From: an uncultured Eubacterium sp.
Lineage (GTDB): Bacteria; Bacillota; Clostridia; Oscillospirales; Acutalibacteraceae
Assembly (NCBI GenBank): GCA_944380545.1
Contig: CALWHV010000006.1
Coordinates: 46,917 to 110,916 of the forward strand
DNA length: 64,000 bases
Direction of reading: 5' to 3'
Position numbers and translations under genes: made by a program. The notes under the pieces were generated by a model, which did not search any database, was not told the origin of the DNA, and saw nothing but the letters and a program-made list of their open reading frames with translations. Below are positions 41,976 through 51,024 of this stretch, in pieces. Position 1 is the stretch's first letter, and each line of letters begins with the position of its first letter.

Positions 41976-43892
41976 TTATTTTTCCGATATGGAATATGTG
42001 TTTTTATCAAAATCCACGGTTACGGTTGTGCCGTTTGAATAGGTTGCGCGCTGGCGGCGCACTGAGCCGAGAAATTCGTGCTTTACCATTCTTTTGTCAT
42101 AAAGCTCCGCCTGAAGCCTGCACAGCGGGCGCACCCTTTCTATTTCCGCCCTGAGCTCTTCATCGCTCAACAGCTCGGTATCCGCCGTTCTGCCGTCCTT
42201 ACCGGCTTTCTTTATTCCGCCGGAAAAGATGTGGATATACGGCATTCCGGCATTCAGCGCGCAGTAAAGCTCGCCGCTGCAGCCTTTCGGGATGCCCCAG
42301 TTGTTGAACCAATCCCACGGAATCATAACGCAGTCGTGAAAAACAAGATTTGCAAGCGGGACGGGGATGCCGACCGCCGCGCCGTTTTCAAGCGGTCGCG
42401 TTGTGAACGGGCCGTGGTGAACGAGCGCGATGTGATTGAGAAGCTGCATCGCCGGCTCCTCGGAGGACATTATGAGCCCTTTGCCGTTTAAGATATCGAA
42501 GCATTGCGCACGGTATTCTATGCTCTGCTTTCTTGTTATCCTGTGGCGCGGGGCAAAGCATTCGTCGCCCGGCATAACGGAAAACACATCGAGATACGCG
42601 CCCTGAACATCAACGCCGTGAGACGCGAGGGCGGAATATGTTTTTTGCACGAATTCCGGTGCCTGAGACGAGCAAAGGAAGGTGTGCCTGCCTCCGTCCC
42701 ATATCGAGCAAAACGGGTGCGAGCCGTCTATCCCGGCGACGGCTCTGCCCATATCGAACACGGGCGAGGAATAATAAAAATCCCTGTACTGGTCGTGAAG
42801 CGCAAATATATAGCCGAGGCTGCGCGCTGTGGCGGCAAGCTTTTTGAGCCCCTGCCAGCCGCCCGCCTCTTCGCAGGGAGGCAGGATATACGGGTGGTCG
42901 TTATCATAGCCGTTTTTGCCCCAGCCGTCCGTATGTATATAGAGCTTTTCAAGGCCGAGGGACTTGAGCTTTTCAAGCTGGCGCGCACGGTTTTCAAAGG
43001 TGGAATAAAGAATTCTGTTCGTGCCGCGCCTGTCGTAAAATTTAGACTCCGGGCGAATCTGCGCCAATATCTTGTGATGCAAGACCGGACAGCCGGCAAG
43101 CCCCGCGATGTTTTTATTTTCGGCAATCTTCTCCTTTAGCGTCACCAGCTCGCCGCGGCTGTCGAGATAAGCTCTGTAATCCTGCGCGGCGGTATTATAA
43201 TCCATTTGCTCGTGAAAGATGAAGCGCAGCCGCCTTTCATAGCCGAGAGCGCCGAGCGAGGAGCTCCAATGCACGGTGTTAACAAACGCGCCGTGCCTGC
43301 CGAACGAGGAGAACATACAGGCGTCGTAAGGGGTTTCGGCAATCGCCGTAAAGCCGCGGCCGTCGCACACCCTGCCCCATATCGGCATATATGCGTCGCC
43401 GGTGTTGATCTTGCGCAGGTAATTTGCGTACGCAAAGGTTGAGATAAAATTCTTTTTGTACCCGTCCGGCATAATGAAGCCCTGGCGCATAGGATCTATA
43501 TGATACGACACGCTGCCGCTCTTTTTGGAATTAAAGGGCGCGGGAAAGCAGACGGCGCGAATATCGCAGCCCGTTTCGTTTTCGGCGTTAAGGGAAAACA
43601 CGACCGTATCCGGCCCCGTTATCTCCGCTTTTAAAACGAGCGTGAAATCAAGCCTTTTGCCGAATGCGATATAGCCGCCGAGGCGGACGGTTATGCCGGT
43701 ATCGGTGTATTCAAACTTTCTGACGGGCGCGCAAAACAGGCTGCGGTAGGTGCTTATATATCTGTTTTTCACCCTTTTGCGCAGGATAATATACGGCCGC
43801 CTGCCGTCGCTGACCCACGAAAAGCCGCGGTGCTTTATCTCAAAGCTGCCGGTGAGCTCGTTTACGCTCAGCTTAATATTGCTCTTCTTCAT
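41976..43892 (-). CDS. Putative glycoside hydrolase, DUF5696-like
   Basis: A 638-residue protein without a signal peptide. The N-terminal ~270 residues look like a beta-sandwich. The middle looks like a TIM barrel: KLYIHTDGWGKNGYDNDHPY, YIFALHDQYRDFYYSSPVFD, DVQGAYLDVFSVMPGDECF, MSSEEPAMQLLNHIALVHHG. Candidate catalytic acids are the Asp of AYLDVF and the Glu pair of SSEEPA. I place it near DUF5696, or GH101-type proteins acting on host O-glycans, but the family assignment is uncertain. An araC-type gene is divergent, and the promoter shares a motif with the GH95-GH110 operon. Confidence 0.65.
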   Translation of the reverse strand: MKKSNIKLSVNELTGSFEIKHRGFSWVSDGRRPYIILRKRVKNRYISTYRSLFCAPVRKFEYTDTGITVRLGGYIAFGKRLDFTLVLKAEITGPDTVVFSLNAENETGCDIRAVCFPAPFNSKKSGSVSYHIDPMRQGFIMPDGYKKNFISTFAYANYLRKINTGDAYMPIWGRVCDGRGFTAIAETPYDACMFSSFGRHGAFVNTVHWSSSLGALGYERRLRFIFHEQMDYNTAAQDYRAYLDSRGELVTLKEKIAENKNIAGLAGCPVLHHKILAQIRPESKFYDRRGTNRILYSTFENRARQLEKLKSLGLEKLYIHTDGWGKNGYDNDHPYILPPCEEAGGWQGLKKLAATARSLGYIFALHDQYRDFYYSSPVFDMGRAVAGIDGSHPFCSIWDGGRHTFLCSSQAPEFVQKTYSALASHGVDVQGAYLDVFSVMPGDECFAPRHRITRKQSIEYRAQCFDILNGKGLIMSSEEPAMQLLNHIALVHHGPFTTRPLENGAAVGIPVPLANLVFHDCVMIPWDWFNNWGIPKGCSGELYCALNAGMPYIHIFSGGIKKAGKDGRTADTELLSDEELRAEIERVRPLCRLQAELYDKRMVKHEFLGSVRRQRATYSNGTTVTVDFDKNTYSISEK

Positions 43893-43971
43893 AATTTCAA
43901 TCCCGCTCTCAAACCATATAATATTTGCCTGTTCGGTCTCGCCGTCGGTTTAATGAAATTTAACCCGCTGC

Positions 43972-43990
43972 GCCGAAAATGCGCCGGCGC
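43972..43990. repeat. 19-bp repeat, copy 1
   Basis: GCCGAAAATGCGCCGGCGC, identical to 63907-63925. It lies in the leader of the DUF5696-like gene (minus strand). Confidence 0.6.
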
Positions 43991-44004
43991 AAAAGCGGCG
44001 GCGG

Positions 44005-44033
44005 TTGACTTCTTACCACATAAATTATATAAT
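44005..44033 (+). promoter_or_regulatory. Sigma-A promoter of the araC-type gene; opposite strand -10 for the DUF5696-like gene
   Basis: Plus strand: -35 TTGACT, 17-base spacer, -10 TATAAT. The -10 is within the symmetric AAATTATATAATTT, so it also gives a minus-strand TATAAT (44024-44029) for the divergent gene, which lacks a good -35 and so looks activator-dependent. Confidence 0.65.
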
Positions 44034-44068
44034 TTTAATCAAGGCTGCGGTTGCGAAAAGCTGCTGAC

Positions 44069-44091
44069 AAATTCAGAAATCCTATCATACC
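44069..44091 (-). promoter_or_regulatory. Shared glycan-operon element, site 1
   Basis: On the plus strand: AAATT, two variable bases, GAAATCCTATCATA, one variable base, C. It begins exactly 40 bp from the end of the minus-strand -10 (44029). The same element stands at the same distance before the GH95 gene (63848-63870). It is a probable activator site. Confidence 0.6.
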
Positions 44092-44108
44092 GAAAGCTGG
44101 TGGCGGTT

Positions 44109-44957
44109 TTGAAATCAACTGAAACGGGCGTTTTAAAAAAATCGGAGATATATTTCTCCTCGCCGTCGCAAACGGCAAAGCGGCTGTATTATTACCCGAT
44201 AAGCGCGGGGCATTTTTTCTGCGTTGACGGATACCATCTTGTGCGCGAAAATTACAGCAGTATCTTAATAAAGCACATAATCGACGGCTCCTTTACCTTT
44301 ATCAAGGACACAGTACCCGTTACTGCCGTCGGCGGAGACACGGTTATTCTCAACTGCTACGAGCCGCACGAATATTACACGGATTCCGGCTTTGAATCAA
44401 TCTGGGTGCATATAGCAGGCGCGAACAGCCTTGAGCTTTTCAAAGAGATCGAGCAAACGCAGGGAAGCATAGTTAAATGCCGCGATATTCACCGCATCAA
44501 GAAGCTGCTCTTCAGGATTTACAACGGGATCAGCGGCACGAACCCGCCGTCGGAGCTGAATATGTCGCTTGACATCTACAAGCTTTTTACGGAGCTTTTA
44601 ACGCCGCAGAGCATAAAAAGCAAGGGCGACGGAGATTACGAGGACTGTATAGAGGAGGTAAAGGAGTTTATTCTTGACCACCTCGGCGAGAGCCTTACCG
44701 TGAGCCGCCTTGCAGGCTGCGTGCATATGAGCGTTTCGCATTTTTCAAGAGTGTTTAAGCAGCAGACGGGCTTTTCGCCTTACGACTATGTGCTTACCTC
44801 GCGATTGAACCGCGCAAAGGACCTGCTGCAGAAAACGGATATGCCGATCTCCGCCGTTGCATACGAAACCGGCTTTAACAGCGAATCAAATTTTATCTGC
44901 TTTTTTTCGGAAAACGAGGGCGTTTCTCCGGGCAGGTTCAGAAAGCTCGAGTTTTAA
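44109..44957 (+). CDS. AraC-family transcriptional regulator
   Basis: A 282-residue regulator. The N-terminal cupin-like sensor domain contains YYYPISAGHFFCVDGYHLVR and GGDTVILNCYEPHEYY. The C-terminal double helix-turn-helix has ESLTVSRLAGCVHMSVSHFS, FKQQTGFSPYDYVLTSRLNR and ISAVAYETGFNSESNFICFF. I chose the TTG at 44109, as it gives the normal AraC length and has GGTGG upstream; the frame is open further, into the divergent gene. It probably controls the divergent DUF5696-like gene and perhaps the GH95-GH110 operon, which shares the upstream element. Confidence 0.85.
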   Translation: MKSTETGVLKKSEIYFSSPSQTAKRLYYYPISAGHFFCVDGYHLVRENYSSILIKHIIDGSFTFIKDTVPVTAVGGDTVILNCYEPHEYYTDSGFESIWVHIAGANSLELFKEIEQTQGSIVKCRDIHRIKKLLFRIYNGISGTNPPSELNMSLDIYKLFTELLTPQSIKSKGDGDYEDCIEEVKEFILDHLGESLTVSRLAGCVHMSVSHFSRVFKQQTGFSPYDYVLTSRLNRAKDLLQKTDMPISAVAYETGFNSESNFICFFSENEGVSPGRFRKLEF

Positions 44958-44964
44958 AATATCT

Positions 44965-45085
44965 AAGGGACTGTCGCTTTTCAGTTGCCACGATGGGACC
45001 GCTAAAAGTATGCACGCGGCGGGTCGCCGCCCCTACGCGGAGCTGTCGGGAGCTTATGCGTTCCGGCCGGCTTATCGACAGCCTT
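44965..45085. mobile_element. Possible MITE-like or REP-like element
   Basis: A 121-bp stretch between convergent genes with imperfect ends AAGGGACTGTCG and CGACAGCCTT as an inverted repeat, and an internal hairpin GCGGCG-GGT-CGCCGC at 45016-45030. It could instead act as a complex terminator. Only this copy is in the window. Confidence 0.35.
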
Positions 45086-45088
45086 ATT

Positions 45089-47176
45089 TTATAACCGTAT
45101 CTCTCTTCTTTCTATCACGGCTGCTTTTTTCAGCTCCAGCCTGTTTGAATGAAGCGGCAGGGGCAGCTCGCTGTAAACGCGGGAAACGCCGTGCTTTGTT
45201 TTTGGCGCGGTTCGGATTATAAATTCGCCGGAGCTTTCTATGTATTTTCTGAAATCGCGCAGGTACATAACGAATTTTCCGTCTATGTTAAAATAATCGT
45301 TGACAAGCGTTTTTCCGCAGAAAACCTGGAGATTCAGCCCGTCGAAATCAAATTCCAGCCTGATATCGAAGAAGCGTTTTAAAATATCTTTCGGCACAAC
45401 AAGCCTGTAATATCCGCGCCTGCCGGTTGAATACAGGAAATAATCATACGGCAGCAGCTGCCTTTCACATTCGCAAAGGGCAAGCTTTTCCCTGATGTCT
45501 TCTCCGCTCTCTTTTTCGCAGAATATCCTGCCGCCGTCGCAATAAACAGTGCCTTCCGAAAAGAACGCCCTGCCCTGCGCAAAATGAAAGGACGCCGCCT
45601 TTTCGTAAGGTATGACGATTATGCGCACATCGCCCACGGCGCTGCCCTCTTCGCTAAACGAAAGAGGATGCTCGGCGCCGTTTACGCTGTATTTCGGCTC
45701 TATCCCCTCGCACTGAGCAAACCAGTAGACGGTTTTGTCGTTTTGCTGAATTTTGCACACGGGCTGGGCAAGGATATAATCAAAAAGCACGCTGCCGAGG
45801 CGAATGTTGAACGGATAAAAGAACATAGCGCCCGCCGCAACATCAATCTTCGGCAGAGAAACGCTTTTGCCGCCGATTTCAAAGCGCACCGAAACATCGT
45901 TAAAATCCCGGTACTCAAACCCCTTTTCGTATGCGCCGGCAAAGAAATAGCCGCTTGCGTTTTCATCGGCGCGAACGCTGCATTTCAGAAAAGAAATGTC
46001 GTTAGGGTCGTTTGACGCCCATTTCGGGAAAAAGGCGCGTTTTGTGCATATACCGCTGTCAAAATTATTTATGAAAAGGTGCATCAGGCGCAGCCTGCCG
46101 GCGTGCCCGCGGCACTCGCCGTAGCGGCTTATCGGCGCCTGAAAATCATAATCTATTATCGGGTAATTATTGGGATAAAAGGTGAGCCTGTTTTCCTGCA
46201 TCATTCTGCCGGCGGGATTTGCCCCGCCGCAAAACATATAATAGCCCAGCCAGTTTGCGCCGCTTGCAAATTTGGCGAAGCCGACGCCGTAGCCGTCCTT
46301 TTCCGAAATGAACGGGCGGCGGTGCTGCGTCACCTGATTGCCCGGCCCTATCTCGCAAAAGGCGTAGGGCACATCGTCATAAACGCCGCCGTGCGAAAGC
46401 TTGTTTTTATGGAGATCCGCGCCTATCTCGTTTTCTGTTTTTGCAGGAGAAATTGCAAAGCGGTTGTTAGGCTTAAGGGCGCGCTTTCCCGGAGTCCACG
46501 GCGCATCGGGATAGCCACCCATCATAGGCAGAAGCTCATTATCCGCCTCGCCCGACGGCCACGCCGTCATCGTGAAAAACGGCGCTTTAAAGCCGATATC
46601 CTGCGCGAGCCTTTTAAGCGTTTTTATATGCTGCGTTGAGCCTGTGTATTCGTTTTCAAGCTGGATGGCAATAACGGTTTTGCCGTCCATAAAAGGGCTT
46701 ATCTCTTTATACAGACGGCGCCAGTATTCAGCCACCTCGGCAAGATATTTAGGATTATTCGTGCGCTTAAACGGCATAGCGTCTATCCTTTTGGGAAAGC
46801 CGCCGCGTATGACCTCACCGTGGCACCACGGGCCGATTCTGAGTATGCACGGCATATCGACAGCCTTGCACAGCTGCAAAAACGCCGCGATATCCCTGTT
46901 GCCGGAAAAATCAAACTCTCCCTTTTTCTCGTTATGATAATTCCAAAAGACATAGGTTGCGGCGGTGTTTACGCCGCATTCGCGCATCTTTAAAATGGTT
47001 TCGCTCCAGCGCTCCCGCGGCAGGCGTGAAAAGTGGAGCTCGCCGGATATTATCGTATACGGTCTGCCGTTTTTTGTGAAATACAGCGTGTTGACGCCGT
47101 ATTCGCTTTCAATATCGGAATACCTGAAGCAGCCGGGCTTTACCTCTTTGGAAAAGCCGGTTATTTTTATATTCAT
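45089..47176 (-). CDS. GH35 beta-galactosidase-like protein
   Basis: A 695-residue protein whose N-terminal ~350 residues are a GH35-type TIM barrel: FTKNGRPYTIISGELHFSRL, VNTAATYVFWNYHNEKKGEF, RIGPWCHGEVIRGGFPKRI, acid/base Glu in IAIQLENEYTG, and a nucleophile candidate Glu in YAFCEIGPGNQ. The rest is beta-rich. No signal peptide is present, so it probably acts on imported oligosaccharides. Its ATG overlaps the stop of the upstream metallophosphoesterase gene (ATGA). The RIGPW in place of the usual GPY suggests a divergent subfamily, so the true substrate could differ from beta-galactosides. Confidence 0.82.
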   Translation of the reverse strand: MNIKITGFSKEVKPGCFRYSDIESEYGVNTLYFTKNGRPYTIISGELHFSRLPRERWSETILKMRECGVNTAATYVFWNYHNEKKGEFDFSGNRDIAAFLQLCKAVDMPCILRIGPWCHGEVIRGGFPKRIDAMPFKRTNNPKYLAEVAEYWRRLYKEISPFMDGKTVIAIQLENEYTGSTQHIKTLKRLAQDIGFKAPFFTMTAWPSGEADNELLPMMGGYPDAPWTPGKRALKPNNRFAISPAKTENEIGADLHKNKLSHGGVYDDVPYAFCEIGPGNQVTQHRRPFISEKDGYGVGFAKFASGANWLGYYMFCGGANPAGRMMQENRLTFYPNNYPIIDYDFQAPISRYGECRGHAGRLRLMHLFINNFDSGICTKRAFFPKWASNDPNDISFLKCSVRADENASGYFFAGAYEKGFEYRDFNDVSVRFEIGGKSVSLPKIDVAAGAMFFYPFNIRLGSVLFDYILAQPVCKIQQNDKTVYWFAQCEGIEPKYSVNGAEHPLSFSEEGSAVGDVRIIVIPYEKAASFHFAQGRAFFSEGTVYCDGGRIFCEKESGEDIREKLALCECERQLLPYDYFLYSTGRRGYYRLVVPKDILKRFFDIRLEFDFDGLNLQVFCGKTLVNDYFNIDGKFVMYLRDFRKYIESSGEFIIRTAPKTKHGVSRVYSELPLPLHSNRLELKKAAVIERREIRL

Positions 47177-48264
47177 CTGTTTTCACCGTTCATCACGATA
47201 TGCTCTATGCTTACATTCTGAGCTTCGCCGGCGCCGGCTATCGTTATAAGCGTGCCGCCGGTTTCCTTTGCGTAATTCCACGGCACGGGCGACGGACCTG
47301 TTTTGAGGCCGTAGGTCATAGTTATGCCCTTATATGTGACGCTTGCGTTATTTTCGTGGTCGTGCCCGCAGAACATATATTTTGTTGAGCCGAGCTCAAG
47401 GCATTTATCAAAAAAGCCTGAATCCACGGGAGCGGCGCTCGGCAGGTACTGGCAGTATCCGAAGCCGTATTCCTCGGGGATAACATAACAGCCGTTTTCA
47501 TCCTGCACGCCGTATTCCTCCACCGCCTGCCTGAACTGCGGCTGCGCGAAATGCGAAAAGGTCATAGACGGCACCACTCTTCCCGCGGCGTTTGCAATGC
47601 CGTTTACATTCCACTCATACCACGCGATCTGCTCATAGCCCACATAGATCTCTTTGGTTTCGCCGCTTTCATACTCGGTATACCTGCCGTTATCAAGCAT
47701 AAAGAGCGTGTAAACGGGCTTTCCGTTTTCAGTGATATTTATAACATAATTGCCGCAGCCGTAAAGATTTGAAGGGCCCTTTTGCATCAGGCAGTGCTGC
47801 GCTTTCATATATTTATCCGTCTGCCAGTTGAGGCTGTTTGACGGTATCTCATCGTCGTGATTGCCGAAAACGGGCGCCCAGTAAACGCCGTAGCTTTCCA
47901 TATGCTTTATGAAATTATTGATTGAAAAGCGGCTTGCAAGCGCCGACAAAACATCGCCGGGCAGTACAATAAGATCGGGCTGAGTTTTTTCAACAAGCGC
48001 GTCCATCTCCTCATAGCACTCGGCGTTTTTTGAAAGGTCTGACCAAAGCTGCGTGTCCGTGAACATAAGTATCTTAAAATCCCCGCGCTGCTTTTCAAGC
48101 GTTTGTATCTTTTCGATATCAAATTCCTGTCCGGCGCTCCAGATCTCGATATGCTTTTCGCCCGTCAGCGGAAAAAACAGCACCCCGACAACGGCGATGA
48201 CCGCCGCAGCCAGCACTGCCGCCGCGGCCTTTACCCCTTTTATGATTTTTGCTTTTTTAGACAT
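47173..48264 (-). CDS. Membrane-anchored metallophosphoesterase
   Basis: A 363-residue calcineurin-like phosphoesterase: N-terminal signal-anchor (VLAAAVIAVVGVLFFPL), then the metal motifs MFTDTQLW, VLPGDVL, FGNHDDE, SHFAQPQ and FCGHDHEN. With the anchor at the N-terminus the catalytic domain faces outside. I chose the ATG at 48264, preceded by a run of seven G. It is translationally coupled to the GH35 gene. This differs from the protein at 38 kb, whose anchor is C-terminal. The substrate is unknown; a phosphorylated glycan is possible by context. Confidence 0.85.
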   Translation of the reverse strand: MSKKAKIIKGVKAAAAVLAAAVIAVVGVLFFPLTGEKHIEIWSAGQEFDIEKIQTLEKQRGDFKILMFTDTQLWSDLSKNAECYEEMDALVEKTQPDLIVLPGDVLSALASRFSINNFIKHMESYGVYWAPVFGNHDDEIPSNSLNWQTDKYMKAQHCLMQKGPSNLYGCGNYVINITENGKPVYTLFMLDNGRYTEYESGETKEIYVGYEQIAWYEWNVNGIANAAGRVVPSMTFSHFAQPQFRQAVEEYGVQDENGCYVIPEEYGFGYCQYLPSAAPVDSGFFDKCLELGSTKYMFCGHDHENNASVTYKGITMTYGLKTGPSPVPWNYAKETGGTLITIAGAGEAQNVSIEHIVMNGENR

Positions 48265-48412
48265 ATAGATCCCCCCCGTAAAAGTTAAGCGCCTTAACGG
48301 CTGTTTTGCCTTTATAATATACCATACGGAAGATAAAAAGTTTAGAAAAAACGCCGAAAAATTACAAAAAGCTGCCGAAAATGATTGAAAATCTAAATTG
48401 TAGGGCGCTTTA

Positions 48413-48440
48413 TTGATAGAAAAGCCGCGCGGCATATGAT
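48413..48440 (+). promoter_or_regulatory. Possible promoter of the GH101-like gene
   Basis: Plus strand: -35 TTGATA, 16-base spacer, -10 TATGAT, about 40 bases before the ATG at 48479. Confidence 0.4.
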
Positions 48441-48478
48441 ACTATCTTTGTATAGCAACTGAAACGGAGCGTATAAAA

Positions 48479-49822
48479 ATGACGGAGCTTTTGAAATTCA
48501 ATTACGACTATTCAAAATGTATGGTGATGAAGCTTGGCATGGCGCACCCCGATAAAAACAATCCGGGCAAAAGCCGCGTGCTGCTGACCTTTGCCGACGC
48601 GCTGGAATATATCAAGAAAATAGACAACATCACGCAGGGCATAACGAAAATATATTACCTTGTGGGCTGGCAGTATCTTGGGCACGACGATAAATATCCT
48701 GACTTTTTTGAGGTCAACGAAGCGTTGAAGCGAAGCGAGGACGAAACGGCTTACGACAGCTTTAAATGGCTTTGCAGGGAGGCCGGAAAGCACCATTCGA
48801 TAATCAGCGTACACATCAATTTTAACGACGCATACGACAACGCGCCGTCTTTTTCGGAATTCGTTAAGGCAAACGCGCTTATAAGGGGCAAAAACGGCAA
48901 GCCGCGCGCCATTGAGAAATACAACGGCAGAAAATGCTACAAGACCTGCCTTAAAACCTACTGGGAATCCGGCCTTTTCAAAAAGATGTTTGACAGATTT
49001 GCCGATACCTTTCCGTTTATCATTGATACCGGCACGATACATGTTGATAATTTTCAATGCTACAAGAATTACGCGCCGAGGGTTAGCATAAAAGAAATGC
49101 AGCAGGCGCGGCGCGAGATGATAAAATACGCGCACAAAAAGGGCGTTGACATCACATCCGAATTTACATATAAGGAAAACGAGCATCTGCCGAACAAGCC
49201 GATATTCGGACTTCCGCGAGAGCACAGCCGCAAGGAGCCGCTGGCGGCGCTGGGGCTTATCCCGATGAGCTGGTGGTGCAGCCGGCTTACAAAGGCGGAG
49301 CTGCTGAGCATACCGCCGCAAATCCACTGCGGCGGAGAATACGGGGAAAAAGCATACAACCGTTTGCTTTATGGTAATATGCACGGCGAGGACATCGTCA
49401 GAAAAGACAATCCGCGCTGGGCGCAGGAATTCATCCGCCGTTTTGCAACATACCAGGTGCCCGGCCATTTCCTTTACGCGCACAAAAGGCTTGAGATAAC
49501 CGGCGCGGGAAGAAATATGCGCTGCGCGTTCGACGGGGGCATAGCTTCCTTTGCGAAAGGCGAAAGAATAACGAGAAACGGAAAAATAATAAAAGACGGC
49601 AGCACGCTTTTTCTTCCGCTGATGCACAAAGAAAGGCAGTATATTGCATACAGCGAAAAAGGCGACCGCCGCAGTTGGGATATACCTGAGGCGAACGCCC
49701 GAAGCGCAAGGATATATAAAATAACCGAAAACGGCAATGAATTCATAAATGAAGCGCCCGTTTTAAACGGCGCGCTTAAGCTTGACATCTCGCCCCAAAC
49801 GGCGCTGCTGGTCACGCTTTAA
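48479..49822 (+). CDS. Putative GH101-like TIM-barrel glycosidase
   Basis: A 447-residue intracellular protein with barrel-like segments ITKIYYLVGWQYLGHDDKYP, HSIISVHINFNDAYDN, FIIDTGTIHVDNFQCYKNYA, KGVDITSEFTYKENE and LGLIPMSWWCSRL. Candidate catalytic acids are Asp in TIHVDNF and Glu in DITSEFT. The arrangement reminds me of endo-alpha-N-acetylgalactosaminidase (GH101) catalytic domains, which act on mucin core-1 glycans, but without the flanking GH101 modules the assignment is tentative. GGAG precedes the ATG. It is divergent from the metallophosphoesterase-GH35 pair. Confidence 0.6.
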   Translation: MTELLKFNYDYSKCMVMKLGMAHPDKNNPGKSRVLLTFADALEYIKKIDNITQGITKIYYLVGWQYLGHDDKYPDFFEVNEALKRSEDETAYDSFKWLCREAGKHHSIISVHINFNDAYDNAPSFSEFVKANALIRGKNGKPRAIEKYNGRKCYKTCLKTYWESGLFKKMFDRFADTFPFIIDTGTIHVDNFQCYKNYAPRVSIKEMQQARREMIKYAHKKGVDITSEFTYKENEHLPNKPIFGLPREHSRKEPLAALGLIPMSWWCSRLTKAELLSIPPQIHCGGEYGEKAYNRLLYGNMHGEDIVRKDNPRWAQEFIRRFATYQVPGHFLYAHKRLEITGAGRNMRCAFDGGIASFAKGERITRNGKIIKDGSTLFLPLMHKERQYIAYSEKGDRRSWDIPEANARSARIYKITENGNEFINEAPVLNGALKLDISPQTALLVTL

Positions 49823-49889
49823 CAGCACGAAGCACAATGCGAGCAAACCACAAGCGCACTTTGCCTGAACCGCAAAATTAAAAGAGAAT

Positions 49890-49935
49890 CTAAAAAACAG
49901 CGGCCGCCGATTAAACCGGCAGCCGCTGTTTGCGT
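49890..49935 (-). terminator. Terminator of the EF-hand gene (and of the convergent GH101-like gene)
   Basis: Stem AAACAGCGGC..GCCG / CGGC..GCCGCTGTTT with single-base bulges; six T residues follow on the minus strand. Confidence 0.8.
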
Positions 49936-49944
49936 TTTGCAGAT

Positions 49945-50913
49945 TCAAAAATCTATCTCATATTCCAGATAACGGCGTTCTTCATTTTTGGCTTCGCTTG
50001 CAACTGTGGTGTTGCCTGTAAATTTCATAGAGCTTAAAATCGCGTCTATTTTAACCGCATCGTTTTCTTTAAGCCCAGATGAATTGCTCATTTTAATCAT
50101 AAATTTCTGATGCTGAAGCGGCGCTTTTTTATCGAGCCTCATAGTTACGAGCGATTGTATGCTTGGGTCTCTGAGGAGATATTTTATTTTAGGCTTTACG
50201 GGGTCGTGCCCGGGGCAGGTCATCTCGGCGGCGATCTCCATTGTTGAATACTCTGATTTTTCGGATTCGTGAGAAGCCTGCGCCGACGCGGCTTTATCGG
50301 CCTTCAGGCTGCCGCTTGCGTTACTCTTGGTAAACGATGATTTATCTTCTATATATGTAACTCTGAAGTGCTTTGCGCCGAGGTCCTGAGCTATTCTTTG
50401 AAGCTCGCCCACCCTTTCCATCTTAAGATAGCTGAAATAATCGTCAAGCGCTATATATCTGTCTCTGTCGCTCGGGTCAACATAGTAAAACTCACTTCTT
50501 GAATCGGGATAAAAGGAAATCCCGAAAAGCTCTGCACATTCTCTGAATATATTAAGCACCCTGATGCCCTTATGCGTTGTGAAATATCCGATAGAGCCGC
50601 GGCAGACTTCGCTTTCCGCACGCCGCCTGTCCTTATTTGCAACACGCAAAAATTTAGGCATTATGAAATCGCCGTCGTCAATATCGGCGGGAAAAACGGG
50701 CTGCAATATTTTAAGCTCAAGCTGCTTTGCCTTTTCGTCTGCGCTTTCCTTGATTTCGTTTGCAACCTTGGCAATGTCTTCGCGGTCAAACTTTCCGTCA
50801 TCGTTCTGATCCATTGCGCGTGCAACCGCGCCCTTGGCTTTTCCCAAAAAATGCGATACCTTTTTGCCTGCGCGGGCTGCCTTTTCGTTGAAATCATTTT
50901 TTGAATTCGCCAT
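49945..50913 (-). CDS. Hypothetical protein with one EF-hand-like motif
   Basis: A 322-residue soluble protein. Near the N-terminus, ARAMDQNDDGKFDREDIAKV is a textbook EF-hand loop (D-x-N-D-D-G-x-F-D-x-E-D) in a basic, helical context. The remainder (FIMPKFLRVANKDRRRAES, then GSIGYFTTHKGIRVLNIF) matches nothing I recognise. A low-complexity Ser/Ala/Lys linker lies at about 200-225. I chose the ATG at 50913 because AGAGGTG is 6 bases upstream. It is monocistronic; calcium binding is plausible but a single EF-hand is weak evidence. Confidence 0.7.
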   Translation of the reverse strand: MANSKNDFNEKAARAGKKVSHFLGKAKGAVARAMDQNDDGKFDREDIAKVANEIKESADEKAKQLELKILQPVFPADIDDGDFIMPKFLRVANKDRRRAESEVCRGSIGYFTTHKGIRVLNIFRECAELFGISFYPDSRSEFYYVDPSDRDRYIALDDYFSYLKMERVGELQRIAQDLGAKHFRVTYIEDKSSFTKSNASGSLKADKAASAQASHESEKSEYSTMEIAAEMTCPGHDPVKPKIKYLLRDPSIQSLVTMRLDKKAPLQHQKFMIKMSNSSGLKENDAVKIDAILSSMKFTGNTTVASEAKNEERRYLEYEIDF

Positions 50914-51024
50914 AGAAAACACCTCTTTAACACCTTAATCATATAATAGCATAACAAGCCACTCAAGTAAAGCCGTTAGAGCAAAACGCCTTTTCGACTT
51001 GGCGGCAGATGCGCGTATCGGAAT

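Noticed and set aside
48512..49627. 371-codon minus-strand frame opposite the GH101-like gene
   Set aside because: Arg/Val/Cys-rich composition with no recognisable motif, whereas the plus-strand frame shows barrel-like motifs and a good ribosome site.
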